The notes: generated by a model not told the origin, from the letters alone. A stretch of DNA of 64,000 bases from JALHSW01 sp963720675 (GCA_963720675.1 CAVRGH010000003.1:1-64000), one strand, 5' to 3'. Shown: positions 16,448 through 25,659, numbered from the stretch's first letter. Made by a program: numbers and translations.

Positions 16448-18073
16448 TCAGTCGTCGCCGGCGACACCCTCGAGTGCTGCGGCGGCGGCCCAGCGGTAGT
16501 CGGCTTTGCCGTTGGGCCCTCGCGGGATGTCGTCGACGACGACGACGTGGCGGGGGCGCTTGTACTTCGCGAGGTGGCTCCCCGCGGCCTCGACCTCCGC
16601 GAGCGCGAGCCTCGCACCGGGGTCCGGCGCGACCACCGCCGCAACCGCTTCGCCGAACCGGTCGTCGGGGACACCGACGACCACGCAGTCGTGCACGCCG
16701 TCGAGTGCCTTCAGCGCCTCTTCCACCTCTTCGGGATAGACCTTCTCGCCGCCGGAGTTGATGCAGACCGAGCCGCGCCCGAGCAGCGTGATGCGCCCGT
16801 CGACCTCGACGGTCGCCCAGTCACCGGGCACGGAGTAGCGGACGCCGTCGAACACGCGGAACGTCCCGGCGGACTTTGCCGCGTCCTTGTAGTACCCGGA
16901 CGGGAGGTGGCCACCGAGCGCGAGCATCCCCCGCTCGCCCGAACCCGGCTCGACCGGTCGTCCGTCCTCGGTGAGCACCTTCGTGTGCGTGCCGATGGTG
17001 AACTCGGCGGTCGTCACCTCCTGGCCCGGCGCGGCGACGCTCGACGCGAAGCCGACGCCCTCGCTCGACCCGAGCGTGTCGAGGCAGAACACCGGCTGGT
17101 GGGCCATGAGCGCCTGCTTCACCGGGGCGCTCCACATCACCCCCGAGCTCACGACCAGCACGAGGGACGACAGGTCGTACGGCTCGCCGCGCGCCACGGC
17201 GTCGTCGAGGGCCTGCACCATCGGCTTGGCGAACGCGTCGCCGACGATCGCCATCTGCGTGACGCGCTCGCTCGCGACGCGCTGCCACAGCTCGTGGGGA
17301 TCGAAGTGGCGTCCCTCGAGCGTCACGATCGTCCCCCCGCAGAACAGGGTCTGCATGGAGGTCATCCCGCCGGTCCCGTGCATGAGCGGCGACGCGGGCA
17401 GGTGGATCGGGGCCCGGCCGGCGTCGACGATCCGCAGGGCGGCGGCGGCCGCCTCGGTTCGTGAGGTGGGGATCTCCTGGCCGAGCACGGGGTACACGGC
17501 CTCGGCCAGCGTGCCGAACAGGTCCTCGCTGCGCCACATGACGCCCTTGGGCATGCCTGTGGTGCCGCCGGTGTAGACGAACCAGAGGTCGTCACCGGAG
17601 CGTTCGACGCGCGGCGCCGGGTCGTGGTGCGCGATGAGATCCTCGTAGCGCAGTGCTCCGTCGAGGAGTGGGGAACCGTCGTCGACCTGCACGACCGCTC
17701 GCAACGACGGGCACCGGTCTCGTACCGCATCGACCCGGTCGGCGAGCTCGCCGTGGAAGAAGAGGATCTCGGCGTCCGCGTTGTCGAGGAGGTAGGCGAG
17801 CTCGTCGTCGAGATAGCGGTAGTTGACGTTCACGTGCACCGCTCGCGCCTTGAACGTGGCGAACTCGACTTCGAGGTACTCGCTCGAGTTGAAGAGGTAG
17901 AACGCGACCTTGGAGTCCGGCCCGATCCCGAGGCCGCCGAGCGCGGCGGCGAGCCGTGCGGCGCGGTCGTCGAAGTCCCGCCAGCTCGTCCGCCGTCCCC
18001 CCTGCACCAGTGCCGTGCGGTCGGGGACGACGTCGGCGACCGCCTCCCAGATGTCAGCGAGGTTCCCGTCCAT
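16448..18073 (-). CDS. Acyl-CoA synthetase (AMP-forming, FadD-like)
   Basis: A 541-residue ANL-superfamily adenylating enzyme. The P-loop motif YTGGTTGMPKGVMW lies at about 166-179, GSSEGVGFA at about 330, the hinge region GDWATVEVDGRITLLGRGSVCINSGGEK carries the conserved Asp and Arg, and the catalytic lysine is in GPNGKADYRW near the C-terminus. It activates a fatty or other carboxylic acid to acyl-CoA. The ATG at 18073 is preferred because NLADIWEAVADVVPDRTALV is the usual start of this family. An ATG 7 codons upstream is possible. It ends tail-to-tail with groES across the repeat-bearing gap. Confidence 0.88.
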   Translation of the reverse strand: MDGNLADIWEAVADVVPDRTALVQGGRRTSWRDFDDRAARLAAALGGLGIGPDSKVAFYLFNSSEYLEVEFATFKARAVHVNVNYRYLDDELAYLLDNADAEILFFHGELADRVDAVRDRCPSLRAVVQVDDGSPLLDGALRYEDLIAHHDPAPRVERSGDDLWFVYTGGTTGMPKGVMWRSEDLFGTLAEAVYPVLGQEIPTSRTEAAAAALRIVDAGRAPIHLPASPLMHGTGGMTSMQTLFCGGTIVTLEGRHFDPHELWQRVASERVTQMAIVGDAFAKPMVQALDDAVARGEPYDLSSLVLVVSSGVMWSAPVKQALMAHQPVFCLDTLGSSEGVGFASSVAAPGQEVTTAEFTIGTHTKVLTEDGRPVEPGSGERGMLALGGHLPSGYYKDAAKSAGTFRVFDGVRYSVPGDWATVEVDGRITLLGRGSVCINSGGEKVYPEEVEEALKALDGVHDCVVVGVPDDRFGEAVAAVVAPDPGARLALAEVEAAGSHLAKYKRPRHVVVVDDIPRGPNGKADYRWAAAAALEGVAGDD

Positions 18074-18137
18074 GGCCCGGACAGTAGATGGCATCGCCGG
18101 GCCCGTCGGTCCGGGCCCGAGTCGTTAGGTTCATCCG

Positions 18138-18878
18138 GTGGCCGATGAGCAGGGCAGCAGGGAACCGGACCGGGGTGGTGTCCAGCGGATCCCGCGTCCG
18201 GAGGGCTCCCGCTCGGGTGGACCGCCGCCGTGGGCCCACCTCACGCCCGCCGAGCGTCGGTTCTCGCTCGCCGAGGTGCGCGCCGCCGCGCTGAGCGTGC
18301 CGGCCCCGACCCGCATCGACGTGCCGGCGACGGCCCGCGCCGCGGCCGTGCTCCTCCCGTGGTTCGAGGAGGCGGTGGGCGCCGGCCGGCCGGCCGAGGC
18401 TCGGGTGATCCTCACCAAGCGTCCCGAGACGATGCCGTCGCACCAGGGGGAGATCGCGTTCCCGGGAGGGAAGCTCGAGCCCGAGGTCGACACCTCACTG
18501 CGGGACGCGGCGCTCCGCGAGGCCCACGAGGAGATCGGGCTCGATCCGGGGCTCGTGGACGTCGTGGCCGAGCTCCGGAGCATGACGACGGTCGCCGGTC
18601 GCTTCGTGCTCACCCCGTTCGTGGGCCTGCTCGAGCGCCGTCCGCCCCTCGCCCCCGACTTCACCGAGGTGGTCTCGGTGTTCGACGTGGCCGTCTCCGA
18701 GCTCCTCGATCCCGACGCCTATCGGGAGGAGCGCTGGGACATCCCGTCCGAGTTCGGCCCCGACGCGGGCGCCGACCGGGCGATCCACTTCTTCGAGCTG
18801 CCCGGCGAGACCGTCTGGGGTGCCACCGCGCGGATCCTGGTCGACTTCCTCGAGCACCTGGTCGGCGCTCGCGCCTGA
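18138..18878 (+). CDS. CoA-type NUDIX hydrolase (CoA pyrophosphatase NudL-like)
   Basis: A 246-residue NUDIX hydrolase. The CoA-specific signature HQGEIAFPGGKLEPE (about 102-116) leads into a NUDIX box ending REAHEEIGL (about 126-134). A variable Pro/Gly-rich N-terminus of about 45 residues precedes the domain. Enzymes with this signature cut CoA or acyl-CoA into phosphopantetheine and adenosine 3',5'-bisphosphate. The GTG start at 18138 is 64 nt from the divergent acyl-CoA synthetase, which fits a shared link to CoA metabolism. Confidence 0.87.
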   Translation: MADEQGSREPDRGGVQRIPRPEGSRSGGPPPWAHLTPAERRFSLAEVRAAALSVPAPTRIDVPATARAAAVLLPWFEEAVGAGRPAEARVILTKRPETMPSHQGEIAFPGGKLEPEVDTSLRDAALREAHEEIGLDPGLVDVVAELRSMTTVAGRFVLTPFVGLLERRPPLAPDFTEVVSVFDVAVSELLDPDAYREERWDIPSEFGPDAGADRAIHFFELPGETVWGATARILVDFLEHLVGARA

Positions 18879-18950
18879 GCCGGGCCCTGTTCCCGCCACC
18901 CCTCGGATCGGGCGGTATCCTCGAAGTCCGCGGACGAGGGAGCATCTCGG

Positions 18951-20117
18951 GTGGAAGTCGAGATCGGGATCGGCAAGTCCGGACGACGGGCCTACGGGTT
19001 CGACGACATCGCGATCGTCCCGAGCCGCCGCACGCGAGATCCCGAGGACGTCGACATCACCTGGGAGATCGACGCGTACAAGTTCGAGCTCCCGCTCATC
19101 GCCTCCGCGATGGATGGCGTCGTCTCGCCGAAGACGGCGGTCGACCTCGCCGAGCTCGGCGGCGTCGGCTGCCTGAACCTCGAAGGCCTGTGGACGCGCT
19201 ACGACGACCCCGAGCCGCTGCTCGAGGAGATCGCCGCGCTCACGCCCGAGAAGGCGACGCGGCGCATGCAGGAGATCTACGCCGAGCCGATGAAGGAAGA
19301 GCTCGTCGGCCAGCGCATCCGTGAGATCAAGGAAGCGGGCGTCACCGCGTGCGCATCCCTCACCCCCCAGCGCGTCGAGCACTTCGCGAAGACCGTGGTC
19401 GACGCCGAGCTCGACATGCTCGTGATCCAGGGGACGGTGGTCTCCGCGGAGCACGTGTCGAAGGACGCGTCACGTCAGCCGCTCAACCTCAAGAAGTTCA
19501 TCCGCGAGTTCGACCTCCCCGTGCTCGTCGGAGGCTGTGCGTCGTACTCCACCGCGCTGCACCTCATGCGCACCGGGGCGGTCGGCATCCTCGTGGGGGT
19601 CGGTCCGGGCCAGGCGTGCACGAGCCGCGGCGTACTCGGCATCGGCGTGCCGCAGGCCACCGCCATCGCCGACGCCGCGGGCGCGCGCATCCGTCACCTC
19701 GACGAGACCGGCGTCTACGTGCACGTCATCGCCGACGGCGGCATGCGCACCGGTGGCGACATCGCGAAGGCGATCGCCTGCGGTGCCGACGCCGTCATGA
19801 TCGGCTCGCCCCTCGCGAGCGCGCACGAGGCACCGGGCGGCGGCTACCACTGGGGCATGGCGACCTTCCACCCCTCGCTGCCACGTGGCGCGCGGGTGCA
19901 GGCCGGCACCCGGGCGAGCCTCGCCGAGATCCTCGTCGGGCCCGCCCACGAGAACGACGGTCGCCTCAACCTGTTCGGAGCCCTCCGCACCTCGATGGCC
20001 ACGACCGGCTACGAGACGCTCAAGGAGTTCCAGAAGGCCGAGGTCATGGTGGCGCCCTCGCTGCAGACCGAGGGCAAGTCGCTGCAACGGGCCCAGGGCG
20101 TCGGGATGGGCCGCTGA
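18951..20117 (+). CDS. guaB3: GuaB3 family IMP dehydrogenase-related protein
   Basis: A 388-residue TIM-barrel protein of the IMPDH/GMP reductase group. The catalytic cysteine loop is GPGQACTSRG (about 219-228), followed by GIGVPQATAI. The phosphate-binding segment IADGGMRTGGDIAKAIACGAD (about 262-282) is clear. It has no CBS domains and matches the GuaB3 subgroup common in actinobacteria and cyanobacteria. The start is GTG at 18951. It lies 49 nt before guaA, which supports a role in IMP-to-XMP conversion, though GuaB3 proteins in general have been less well studied than GuaB. Confidence 0.88.
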   Translation: MEVEIGIGKSGRRAYGFDDIAIVPSRRTRDPEDVDITWEIDAYKFELPLIASAMDGVVSPKTAVDLAELGGVGCLNLEGLWTRYDDPEPLLEEIAALTPEKATRRMQEIYAEPMKEELVGQRIREIKEAGVTACASLTPQRVEHFAKTVVDAELDMLVIQGTVVSAEHVSKDASRQPLNLKKFIREFDLPVLVGGCASYSTALHLMRTGAVGILVGVGPGQACTSRGVLGIGVPQATAIADAAGARIRHLDETGVYVHVIADGGMRTGGDIAKAIACGADAVMIGSPLASAHEAPGGGYHWGMATFHPSLPRGARVQAGTRASLAEILVGPAHENDGRLNLFGALRTSMATTGYETLKEFQKAEVMVAPSLQTEGKSLQRAQGVGMGR

Positions 20118-20119
20118 GC

Positions 20120-20139
20120 GCAGCCAGCTTGCTGGTTGC
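20120..20139. repeat. Short hairpin in the guaB3-guaA gap
   Basis: GCAGCCAGC, a TT loop and GCTGGTTGC form a 9-bp stem with one G-T pair, 3 nt after the guaB3 stop. It could be an attenuating or stabilising hairpin between the two genes. There is no U tract. Confidence 0.35.
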
Positions 20140-20166
20140 ATCGCAGCGCGCGAGGAGGGAGTCGAG

Positions 20167-21762
20167 ATGACCGGTGCACATGACACCGTGCTCGTCGTCG
20201 ACTTCGGTGCGCAGTACGCCCAGCTGATCGCCCGCCGCGTGCGCGAGGCGCGCGTGTACTCCGAGATCGTGCCGCGCACGATGCCGATCGCGGAGATGCT
20301 CGCGAAGCGACCGAAGGGCATCATCTTCTCGGGCGGCCCAGCATCGGTGCACGTCGACGACGCACCCTCGATCGATCCGGCGATCTACGACGCCGACGTC
20401 CCGGTGCTCGGCATCTGTTACGGCGCGCAGCTCGTCGCGCAGCAGCTCGGTGGTGTCGTCGAGCGCACCGGTGGCGGGGAGTACGGACGCACCGCGATGA
20501 CGCGCAAGGGATCGTCCGTCCTGCTCACCGAGCTCCCCGAGACGCAGAGCGTCTGGATGAGCCATGGCGACGCGATCACCGCGGCGCCCGACGGCTTCTC
20601 CGTCACCGCGTCCTCGCCCGGTGCCGCGGTCGCGGCACTCGAGGACCGCGAGCGCGGCGTGTTCGGGGTCCAGTTCCACCCCGAGGTCGCGCACACCGAG
20701 CGCGGGCAGGACGTCCTGCGCGCGTTCCTCTTCGACGTGTGCGCGTGCCGCCCCACCTGGACGAACACCAACATCATCGAGGAGGCCGTCGCCGAGGTCC
20801 GAGCCCAGGTCGGCGACGAGCGCGTCATCTGCGGCCTCTCCGGCGGCGTCGACTCCGCGGTCGCCGCCGCACTCGTGCACCGCGCGATCGGCGACCAGCT
20901 CACCTGTGTGTTCGTCGACACCGGGCTGCTCCGCCTCAACGAGGCCGAGCAGGTCGAGGAGACGTTCCGCGCGCAGTTCCACGTCGACCTGATCCACGTG
21001 AAGGCAGCCGACCGCTTCCTCGCCGCGCTCGGCGGGATCACCGAGCCCGAGGCGAAGCGCAAGCTCATCGGGGAGACCTTCATCCGCGTGTTCGAGGAAG
21101 TCGCAGGCGAGCGAACGGCCGACGGCCGGGTATCCCGGCCGGCAGGGAGCGAGCCCGTGCAGTCAGACCTGCAGGACGCCCGCTTCCTCGTCCAGGGCAC
21201 CCTCTACCCCGACATCGTCGAGTCCGGCGGGGGCGACAACGCCACGATCAAGTCGCACCACAACGTCGGTGGGCTGCCGGAGGACATGAAGTTCGACCTC
21301 GTCGAGCCGCTGCGGGCGCTCTTCAAGGACGAGGTCCGGGCGATCGGTGAAGAGCTCGGCCTGCCCGAGGAGATCGTCTGGCGCCAGCCGTTCCCCGGCC
21401 CCGGCCTCGGGGTGCGGATCATCGGTGAGGTCACCCCCGAGCGCCTCGACACGCTCCGCCTGGCCGACGCCGTGGTGCTCGAGGAGCTCAAGCGCGCCGG
21501 CCTCGAACGGGAGATCTGGCAGAGCTTCGCCGTCCTGCCGGCGGTCCGGACGGTCGGCGTCATGGGCGACGGCCGCACGTACGAGTACCCGGTCATCATC
21601 CGCGCGGTCACGTCCGAGGACGCGATGACCGCCGACTGGGCCCGCCTCCCGCACGACTTGCTCGAGCGGATGGCCTCGCGGATCATCAACGAGGTACCCG
21701 GGGTCAACCGGGTCGCCTACGACATCACCAGCAAGCCACCAGGCACCATCGAATGGGAGTGA
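20167..21762 (+). CDS. guaA: GMP synthase (glutamine-hydrolysing)
   Basis: A 531-residue two-domain GMP synthase that aminates XMP. The class I glutaminase domain (1-195) has the nucleophile Cys in GICYGAQ (about 83) and His/Glu in FHPEV. The ATP pyrophosphatase P-loop is SGGVDSAVAAALVH (about 224-237). The C-terminal dimerisation domain ends PPGTIEWE. A segment of about 19 residues at 313-331, between RVFEE and FLVQGTLYPD, is absent from typical GuaA proteins and coincides with palindromic repeat B, so the gene carries an in-frame insertion. The ATG at 20167 follows GAGGAGGG. Confidence 0.95.
   Translation: MTGAHDTVLVVDFGAQYAQLIARRVREARVYSEIVPRTMPIAEMLAKRPKGIIFSGGPASVHVDDAPSIDPAIYDADVPVLGICYGAQLVAQQLGGVVERTGGGEYGRTAMTRKGSSVLLTELPETQSVWMSHGDAITAAPDGFSVTASSPGAAVAALEDRERGVFGVQFHPEVAHTERGQDVLRAFLFDVCACRPTWTNTNIIEEAVAEVRAQVGDERVICGLSGGVDSAVAAALVHRAIGDQLTCVFVDTGLLRLNEAEQVEETFRAQFHVDLIHVKAADRFLAALGGITEPEAKRKLIGETFIRVFEEVAGERTADGRVSRPAGSEPVQSDLQDARFLVQGTLYPDIVESGGGDNATIKSHHNVGGLPEDMKFDLVEPLRALFKDEVRAIGEELGLPEEIVWRQPFPGPGLGVRIIGEVTPERLDTLRLADAVVLEELKRAGLEREIWQSFAVLPAVRTVGVMGDGRTYEYPVIIRAVTSEDAMTADWARLPHDLLERMASRIINEVPGVNRVAYDITSKPPGTIEWE
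21103..21156. repeat. Dispersed palindromic repeat, copy B (inside guaA)
   Basis: A 54-nt element whose core is a perfect 8-bp palindrome around a TAT loop (CGGCCGGG/CCCGGCCG, 21123-21141). It is flanked by GCGAGCGAAC and GAGCGAG, as in copy A before tsaD. It keeps the guaA reading frame open and encodes the extra residues of the protein. Confidence 0.65.
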
Positions 21763-21766
21763 ACCC

Positions 21767-22801
21767 TTGACCGGACCGCACAACATCGACACCGACGCCC
21801 TCAGCGCCAACGCGGCGGCCCTCGTCGCTCCGGGGAAGGGCATCCTCGCGGCCGACGAGTCGAGCGGCACGATCAAGAAGCGCTTCGACTCGATCGACGT
21901 CGAGTCCACCGAGGAGAACCGACGTGCGTATCGCGACCTCCTCTTCACGACGCCGGGTGTCGAGGAGTTCATCAGCGGCGTGATCCTCTTCGACGAGACG
22001 ATCCACCAGGACAGCCTGAGCGGCACGCCGTTCCCGAAGCTGCTCGAGGAGAAGGGCATCATCCCGGGCATCAAGGTCGACACCGGCGCGAAGCCCCTCG
22101 CTCTGTCCGACGGCGAGACCGTCACCGAAGGTCTCGACGGGCTCGCCGATCGGCTCACCGAGTACCACGCGCTCGGCGCCCGCTTCGCGAAGTGGCGGGC
22201 GACCTACACGATCACCGACGAGCTGCCGTCGCGCTACTGCTACGAGGTCAACGCCCACGCGCTGTCGCGTTACGCGGCGCTCTGCCAGGCCGCCGGCATC
22301 GTCCCGATCGTCGAGCCCGAGGTCCTCATGGAGGGCACGCACACGATCGACCGTGCGAGCGATGTGACGGCCGAGGCCCAGGCCGAGCTGTTCCACGAGC
22401 TGCACCGCCAGCGGGTGCTCTTCGAGGGGATCCTGCTCAAGCCGAACATGGTGCTCGCGGGTTACGAGGCCAAGAGCCAGGCGTCCGACGACGAGGTCGC
22501 CGAGAAGACGATCCGCTGCTTCGGCTGGACGGTGCCCGCGGCGATCCCCGGCATCGTGTTCCTCTCCGGCGGCCAGTCCGACGAGCAGGCCACCAACCGC
22601 CTCAACGAGATGAACAAGCGCGGCCCCCACCCGTGGGAGCTCTCGTACTCGTACGGGCGTGCATTGCAGTCGCCGGCGCTGAAGGCATGGCGGGGCGACC
22701 CGGCGAACGTGCCGGCGGCCCAGGCGGCGTTCGCGCACCGCGGCAAGATGAACAGCGCAGCCCGCTCCGGCAGCTACTCGGCGTCGATGGAGTCGAAGTA
22801 G
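21767..22801 (+). CDS. Fructose-bisphosphate aldolase, class I
   Basis: A 344-residue class I (Schiff-base) aldolase of the eukaryote-like type. GKGILAADESSGTIKKRF (about 23-40), FARWRA-like AKWRATYTI, EPEVLMEG (about 185) and the Schiff-base lysine in ILLKPNMVLAG (Lys about 225) are present. FLSGGQSDEQAT and the C-terminal YSASMESK complete the match. It interconverts fructose-1,6-bisphosphate and two triose phosphates. The start appears to be TTG at 21767, 5 nt after guaA, because no ATG or GTG is available at the conserved N-terminus. Confidence 0.92.
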   Translation: MTGPHNIDTDALSANAAALVAPGKGILAADESSGTIKKRFDSIDVESTEENRRAYRDLLFTTPGVEEFISGVILFDETIHQDSLSGTPFPKLLEEKGIIPGIKVDTGAKPLALSDGETVTEGLDGLADRLTEYHALGARFAKWRATYTITDELPSRYCYEVNAHALSRYAALCQAAGIVPIVEPEVLMEGTHTIDRASDVTAEAQAELFHELHRQRVLFEGILLKPNMVLAGYEAKSQASDDEVAEKTIRCFGWTVPAAIPGIVFLSGGQSDEQATNRLNEMNKRGPHPWELSYSYGRALQSPALKAWRGDPANVPAAQAAFAHRGKMNSAARSGSYSASMESK

Positions 22802-22821
22802 GGCGAGGCCGGTACCCGGCG

Positions 22822-23430
22822 CTAGTCCTCGTCGTCGTCCCGCTCGTCCGGGTCGGCGTCGACGCCGGCCTCGGCCAGCCGGGCCAGGAGACGATCTCGG
22901 ATCGAATCGCCGGGTTCGCGCGCGCGGTCGCCGAGCTTCCGCCAGCCATGTCGTGACGAGTAGAGGAGCGTCGGCTCCTTGAGGCGGCCGTAGCCCCAGC
23001 CCGTCACCTCGGCGAAGAAGAGCTCGTGGTCGCGCATCGTCGTCTGCTGGAACGTCCGGCACCGCAGCCACGCGACGCAGTCGCGCACGATCGGCATGCC
23101 AGGCGCTCCGTCTGCTTCCTCCTCGGTGGGCATCGGCTGCAGGTACTCCGTGGCGATGTACCGGAAGCGACGGCCGGGGTACGAGAAGTACTGCCCGACG
23201 TCGACCTGGTCGGCCGCGAGGATCGACACGGTGAACTCGCCGCTCGCCACGATGAGGGGGAAGGTGTCGTGCTTCGGCGACACCGAGGCCATCACCACCG
23301 GCTCCTCGAACGCGACCTGGCTCACCCAGTGCGAGGTGTACGCCCGCACCACCCCGTCGTGCGCGGCCCCGACCACCTGCACGCCCTTGACCATCTGACC
23401 GAGGGCACGCTTGAGCTTCGGGTCGATCAT
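22822..23430 (-). CDS. Flavin reductase-like FMN-binding protein
   Basis: A 202-residue protein with the flavin reductase-like split-barrel domain. VRAYTSHWVSQVAFEEPVVMASVSP (about 28-52) and the FTVSILAADQ block (about 66-75) match the FMN-binding part of the family, and FFAEVTGWGYG lies further on. The last 15 residues are acidic (DPDERDDDED). It could supply reduced flavin to a monooxygenase or act as a heme/flavin-binding protein; no partner gene is adjacent. It is convergent with the aldolase gene across a 20-nt gap that holds a short GCCGG-TAC-CCGGC hairpin. Confidence 0.78.
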   Translation of the reverse strand: MIDPKLKRALGQMVKGVQVVGAAHDGVVRAYTSHWVSQVAFEEPVVMASVSPKHDTFPLIVASGEFTVSILAADQVDVGQYFSYPGRRFRYIATEYLQPMPTEEEADGAPGMPIVRDCVAWLRCRTFQQTTMRDHELFFAEVTGWGYGRLKEPTLLYSSRHGWRKLGDRAREPGDSIRDRLLARLAEAGVDADPDERDDDED

Positions 23431-23469
23431 GGCCGCTCGGTCAGGTCCGCCGGGTCGGGCAGGACAGGA

Positions 23470-23748
23470 TCAGAACTTCGTGACCTTGCCGTCGCCGCCC
23501 GCCGCGGCCACCGCTTCCTCGTAGTCCTTGCGGGCCCGCGTGTACCCGTTGGCGCCGGGTCGGAGCTTCCCGCCGGTGCGCACTTCCTTCACCTTGTTCT
23601 CGAGGTCCTTGAGGAGCCCCTCGAGGTCGTCCCCCGGTTGCGCGGTGGTGACCCGGTCGAACTTCTCGTGGATCTCGTCGAAGCGCCGCCGGACCTGTCC
23701 GTACTCGTCGTCGAGCCGCTTCTTCGCGTGTTCCAGGTCCTTGGCCAT
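23470..23748 (-). CDS. Small hypothetical coiled-coil protein
   Basis: A 92-residue charged protein with heptad-like spacing in residues 1-60 (KDLEHAKKRLDDEYGQ, DLEGLLKDLENKVKEV), suggesting a short coiled coil. I do not recognise a family. The ATG at 23748 follows AGGAGA on the minus strand, a good ribosome site, and codon use matches neighbouring genes. It lies 39 nt upstream of the flavin reductase on the same strand and may be co-transcribed with it. Confidence 0.7.
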   Translation of the reverse strand: MAKDLEHAKKRLDDEYGQVRRRFDEIHEKFDRVTTAQPGDDLEGLLKDLENKVKEVRTGGKLRPGANGYTRARKDYEEAVAAAGGDGKVTKF

Positions 23749-23852
23749 GGCGGATCTCCTGCTGACGGGATCGGGTCGACGCAGGGCAGCCTACGACCGG
23801 CAGAGGATCGGGGGAGCGAGCAGCGGATCTCGGACGGACACGAGGCGCGGCC

Positions 23853-25097
23853 TCACGCCGCCGCGGCTCGTCGTCGACGGGCGCCCGGTGCAGAGGTGCC
23901 GGGTGGCTCGAGGGTGCGCGACCCGTCGGGGCGCTCGATGAGCCGCCACCCGTCGGTCTTGCGCCGGTGATGCGCCCGACAGAGCCCGTGGCAGTTCTGC
24001 TCGTCGGAGTCGCCGCCGTCGCTCACGGCGAGCGCGTGGTCGTGCTCGAGCCGTTGGGTCCGTCCGCACCCGGTGATGCTGCAGACCGGGTCGCGCGCAT
24101 CCAGCAGCTGGGCCAGGGCGGCGACCATCTTGCGACCCGGGCGGGCGAAGGTGCGCACGTCGCGCCCGTCCTCCACCAGGATCGTGAGCACCGCGTCGCC
24201 GAGCAGCGACCGCACGTGCTCGACCGGTACCGGGCCGACGCCGGGGATCTCGCAGCGCTCGCCCGGGCGGGCGTCGCCGTCGAGGAGCGACGGCAGGTCG
24301 ACGTGGGCGACCACGTGGTCCCGGGTCTTCGCCCGACCGCGGGTCTTGCCTCCGGCGGGAGCGATGCCATCGCGTGCCGCCCGAGCCATCAGGAGCATCC
24401 CGTCGAACGCGATCGCCTCGGGTGTGTCGCGCTCGCCATCGGCTTGCGCGGCGGCCGCGTCCCACGCGGCGTCGTCGTAGCGGGCGAGGCAGGCCTGCAG
24501 CTCGGCGCCGAGCGCGACCGTGCCCTGGAGCTGAAGATTCCAGATTCCGTCACGGGACACCCACGACCGACGGGCCCGGTTCCGGTGGATCCGCGCCTCA
24601 CGCTCGGCGGCGTCCGGCGCGTGGGCGAGTACCCGGCGCGTCTCGTCGCGGGCGGCCTTCACGCCTTCCCGCTCGGCGGTGCGCAGGACCCGCTGCTCGG
24701 CCGACCCTCGTCTACCGCCGCCGCTGCCGTGACCTCTCGAGCGGCGGCGATCGAGATCGTGACCGGATCGCAGGGCGGCGTCGGTCGAGGCACAGGCTCG
24801 GGGAGCGCCTCGGCAACCTTCAATGCGTCCTGGGCCGCTCCGATCCCGGTATCCGTGAGACATCGGCGAGCCACTCGGCAGGAGTCGTCGCCGGCACGTC
24901 GTGCGCCACGGTCGGTCTTCCAGACCCCCGTCTCCACGCACCGCTTCGCGCAGCAGCGTCTTCGCCGTTGCCGCGAGGCGCTCGACCTCGGCGGCGACCC
25001 GGGTGACCCGCAGCGCGTCGCGGCCCTCGAAGCATGACGCGTCGAGATCGCTCACGACTGCTCGCAGCTCCTCGGCGATGCGCTCGATCCGGGTCAT
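23853..25097 (-). pseudogene. DUF222/13E12-type HNH endonuclease, frameshifted
   Basis: The C-terminal half encodes an intact HNH nuclease module: CSITGCGRTQRLEHDHALAVSDGGD and GLCRAHHRRKT contain the cysteines and His residues of the fold. A DUF222-like region precedes it. The nominal frame stays open for 414 codons, but between about 24700 and 24930 it reads as Arg/Gly-rich nonsense while the other two minus frames carry family-like sequence (PATTPAEWLADVSRIPGSERP, then DALKVAEALPEP and ISIAAAREVTAAAAV). At least two or three indels are therefore implied. Genes of this family are often mobile or degenerate in actinobacteria. Sequencing error is an alternative. Confidence 0.75.
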
Positions 25098-25221
25098 GGC
25101 TCCAACTCTTTCAGGGGGGTGTGACAGCTACGTCCGACCGCGACCCGGAGGTCACGAGCTCGGTCGTGGTTCGTCGATGGTGAAGACGCGGCACGCGAGG
25201 AGATGTGACAGCCTCGACGAC

Positions 25222-25659
25222 ATGCGAGCACTGGTGCAGCGGGTCACCGAGGCGAGGGTGCGCGTCGGCGACGAGGTCGTCGGCGAGATCGGCCCCGGCC
25301 TGTGCGTGCTGCTCGGGGTCACCCACACCGACGACGACGCGGTCGCGCGGAAGGTCGCCGACAAGCTCTGGAACCTGCGGATCCTCGACGACGCCGACGG
25401 CGTGATGAACCGGTCGGTCGCCGACGCCGGTGGTGCACTTCTCGTGGTGAGCCAGTTCACGCTCTACGGCGACGCCCGCAAGGGGCGCCGCCCGTCGTGG
25501 ACCGCGGCCGCGGCACCCGAGCAGGCCGAGCCACTCGTCGAGGCAGTCGTGGCCGCGCTCCGGGGTCTCGGCGCCCCCGTCGAGACGGGCCGCTTCCGCG
25601 CCGACATGCAGGTCGAGCTCGTGAACGACGGCCCGGTCACGCTGCTCGTGGAGGTCTGA
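25222..25659 (+). CDS. dtd: D-aminoacyl-tRNA deacylase
   Basis: A 145-residue Dtd that hydrolyses D-aminoacyl-tRNA and glycyl-tRNA(Ala). MRALVQRVTEARV opens the protein, SQFTLYGDARKGRRPSW (about 78-94) is the signature and MQVELVNDGPVTLLVEV closes it. The length is normal. The ATG at 25222 is at the conserved start; the longer frame upstream is the shadow of the HNH gene. The 124-nt gap upstream holds two copies of TGTGACAGC (25120 and 25204) but no clear promoter. Confidence 0.95.
   Translation: MRALVQRVTEARVRVGDEVVGEIGPGLCVLLGVTHTDDDAVARKVADKLWNLRILDDADGVMNRSVADAGGALLVVSQFTLYGDARKGRRPSWTAAAAPEQAEPLVEAVVAALRGLGAPVETGRFRADMQVELVNDGPVTLLVEV

Noticed and set aside
25120..25212. Two TGTGACAGC copies before dtd as a regulator site or insertion scar
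   Set aside because: A 9-nt direct repeat 84 nt apart without symmetry or further support could arise by chance.
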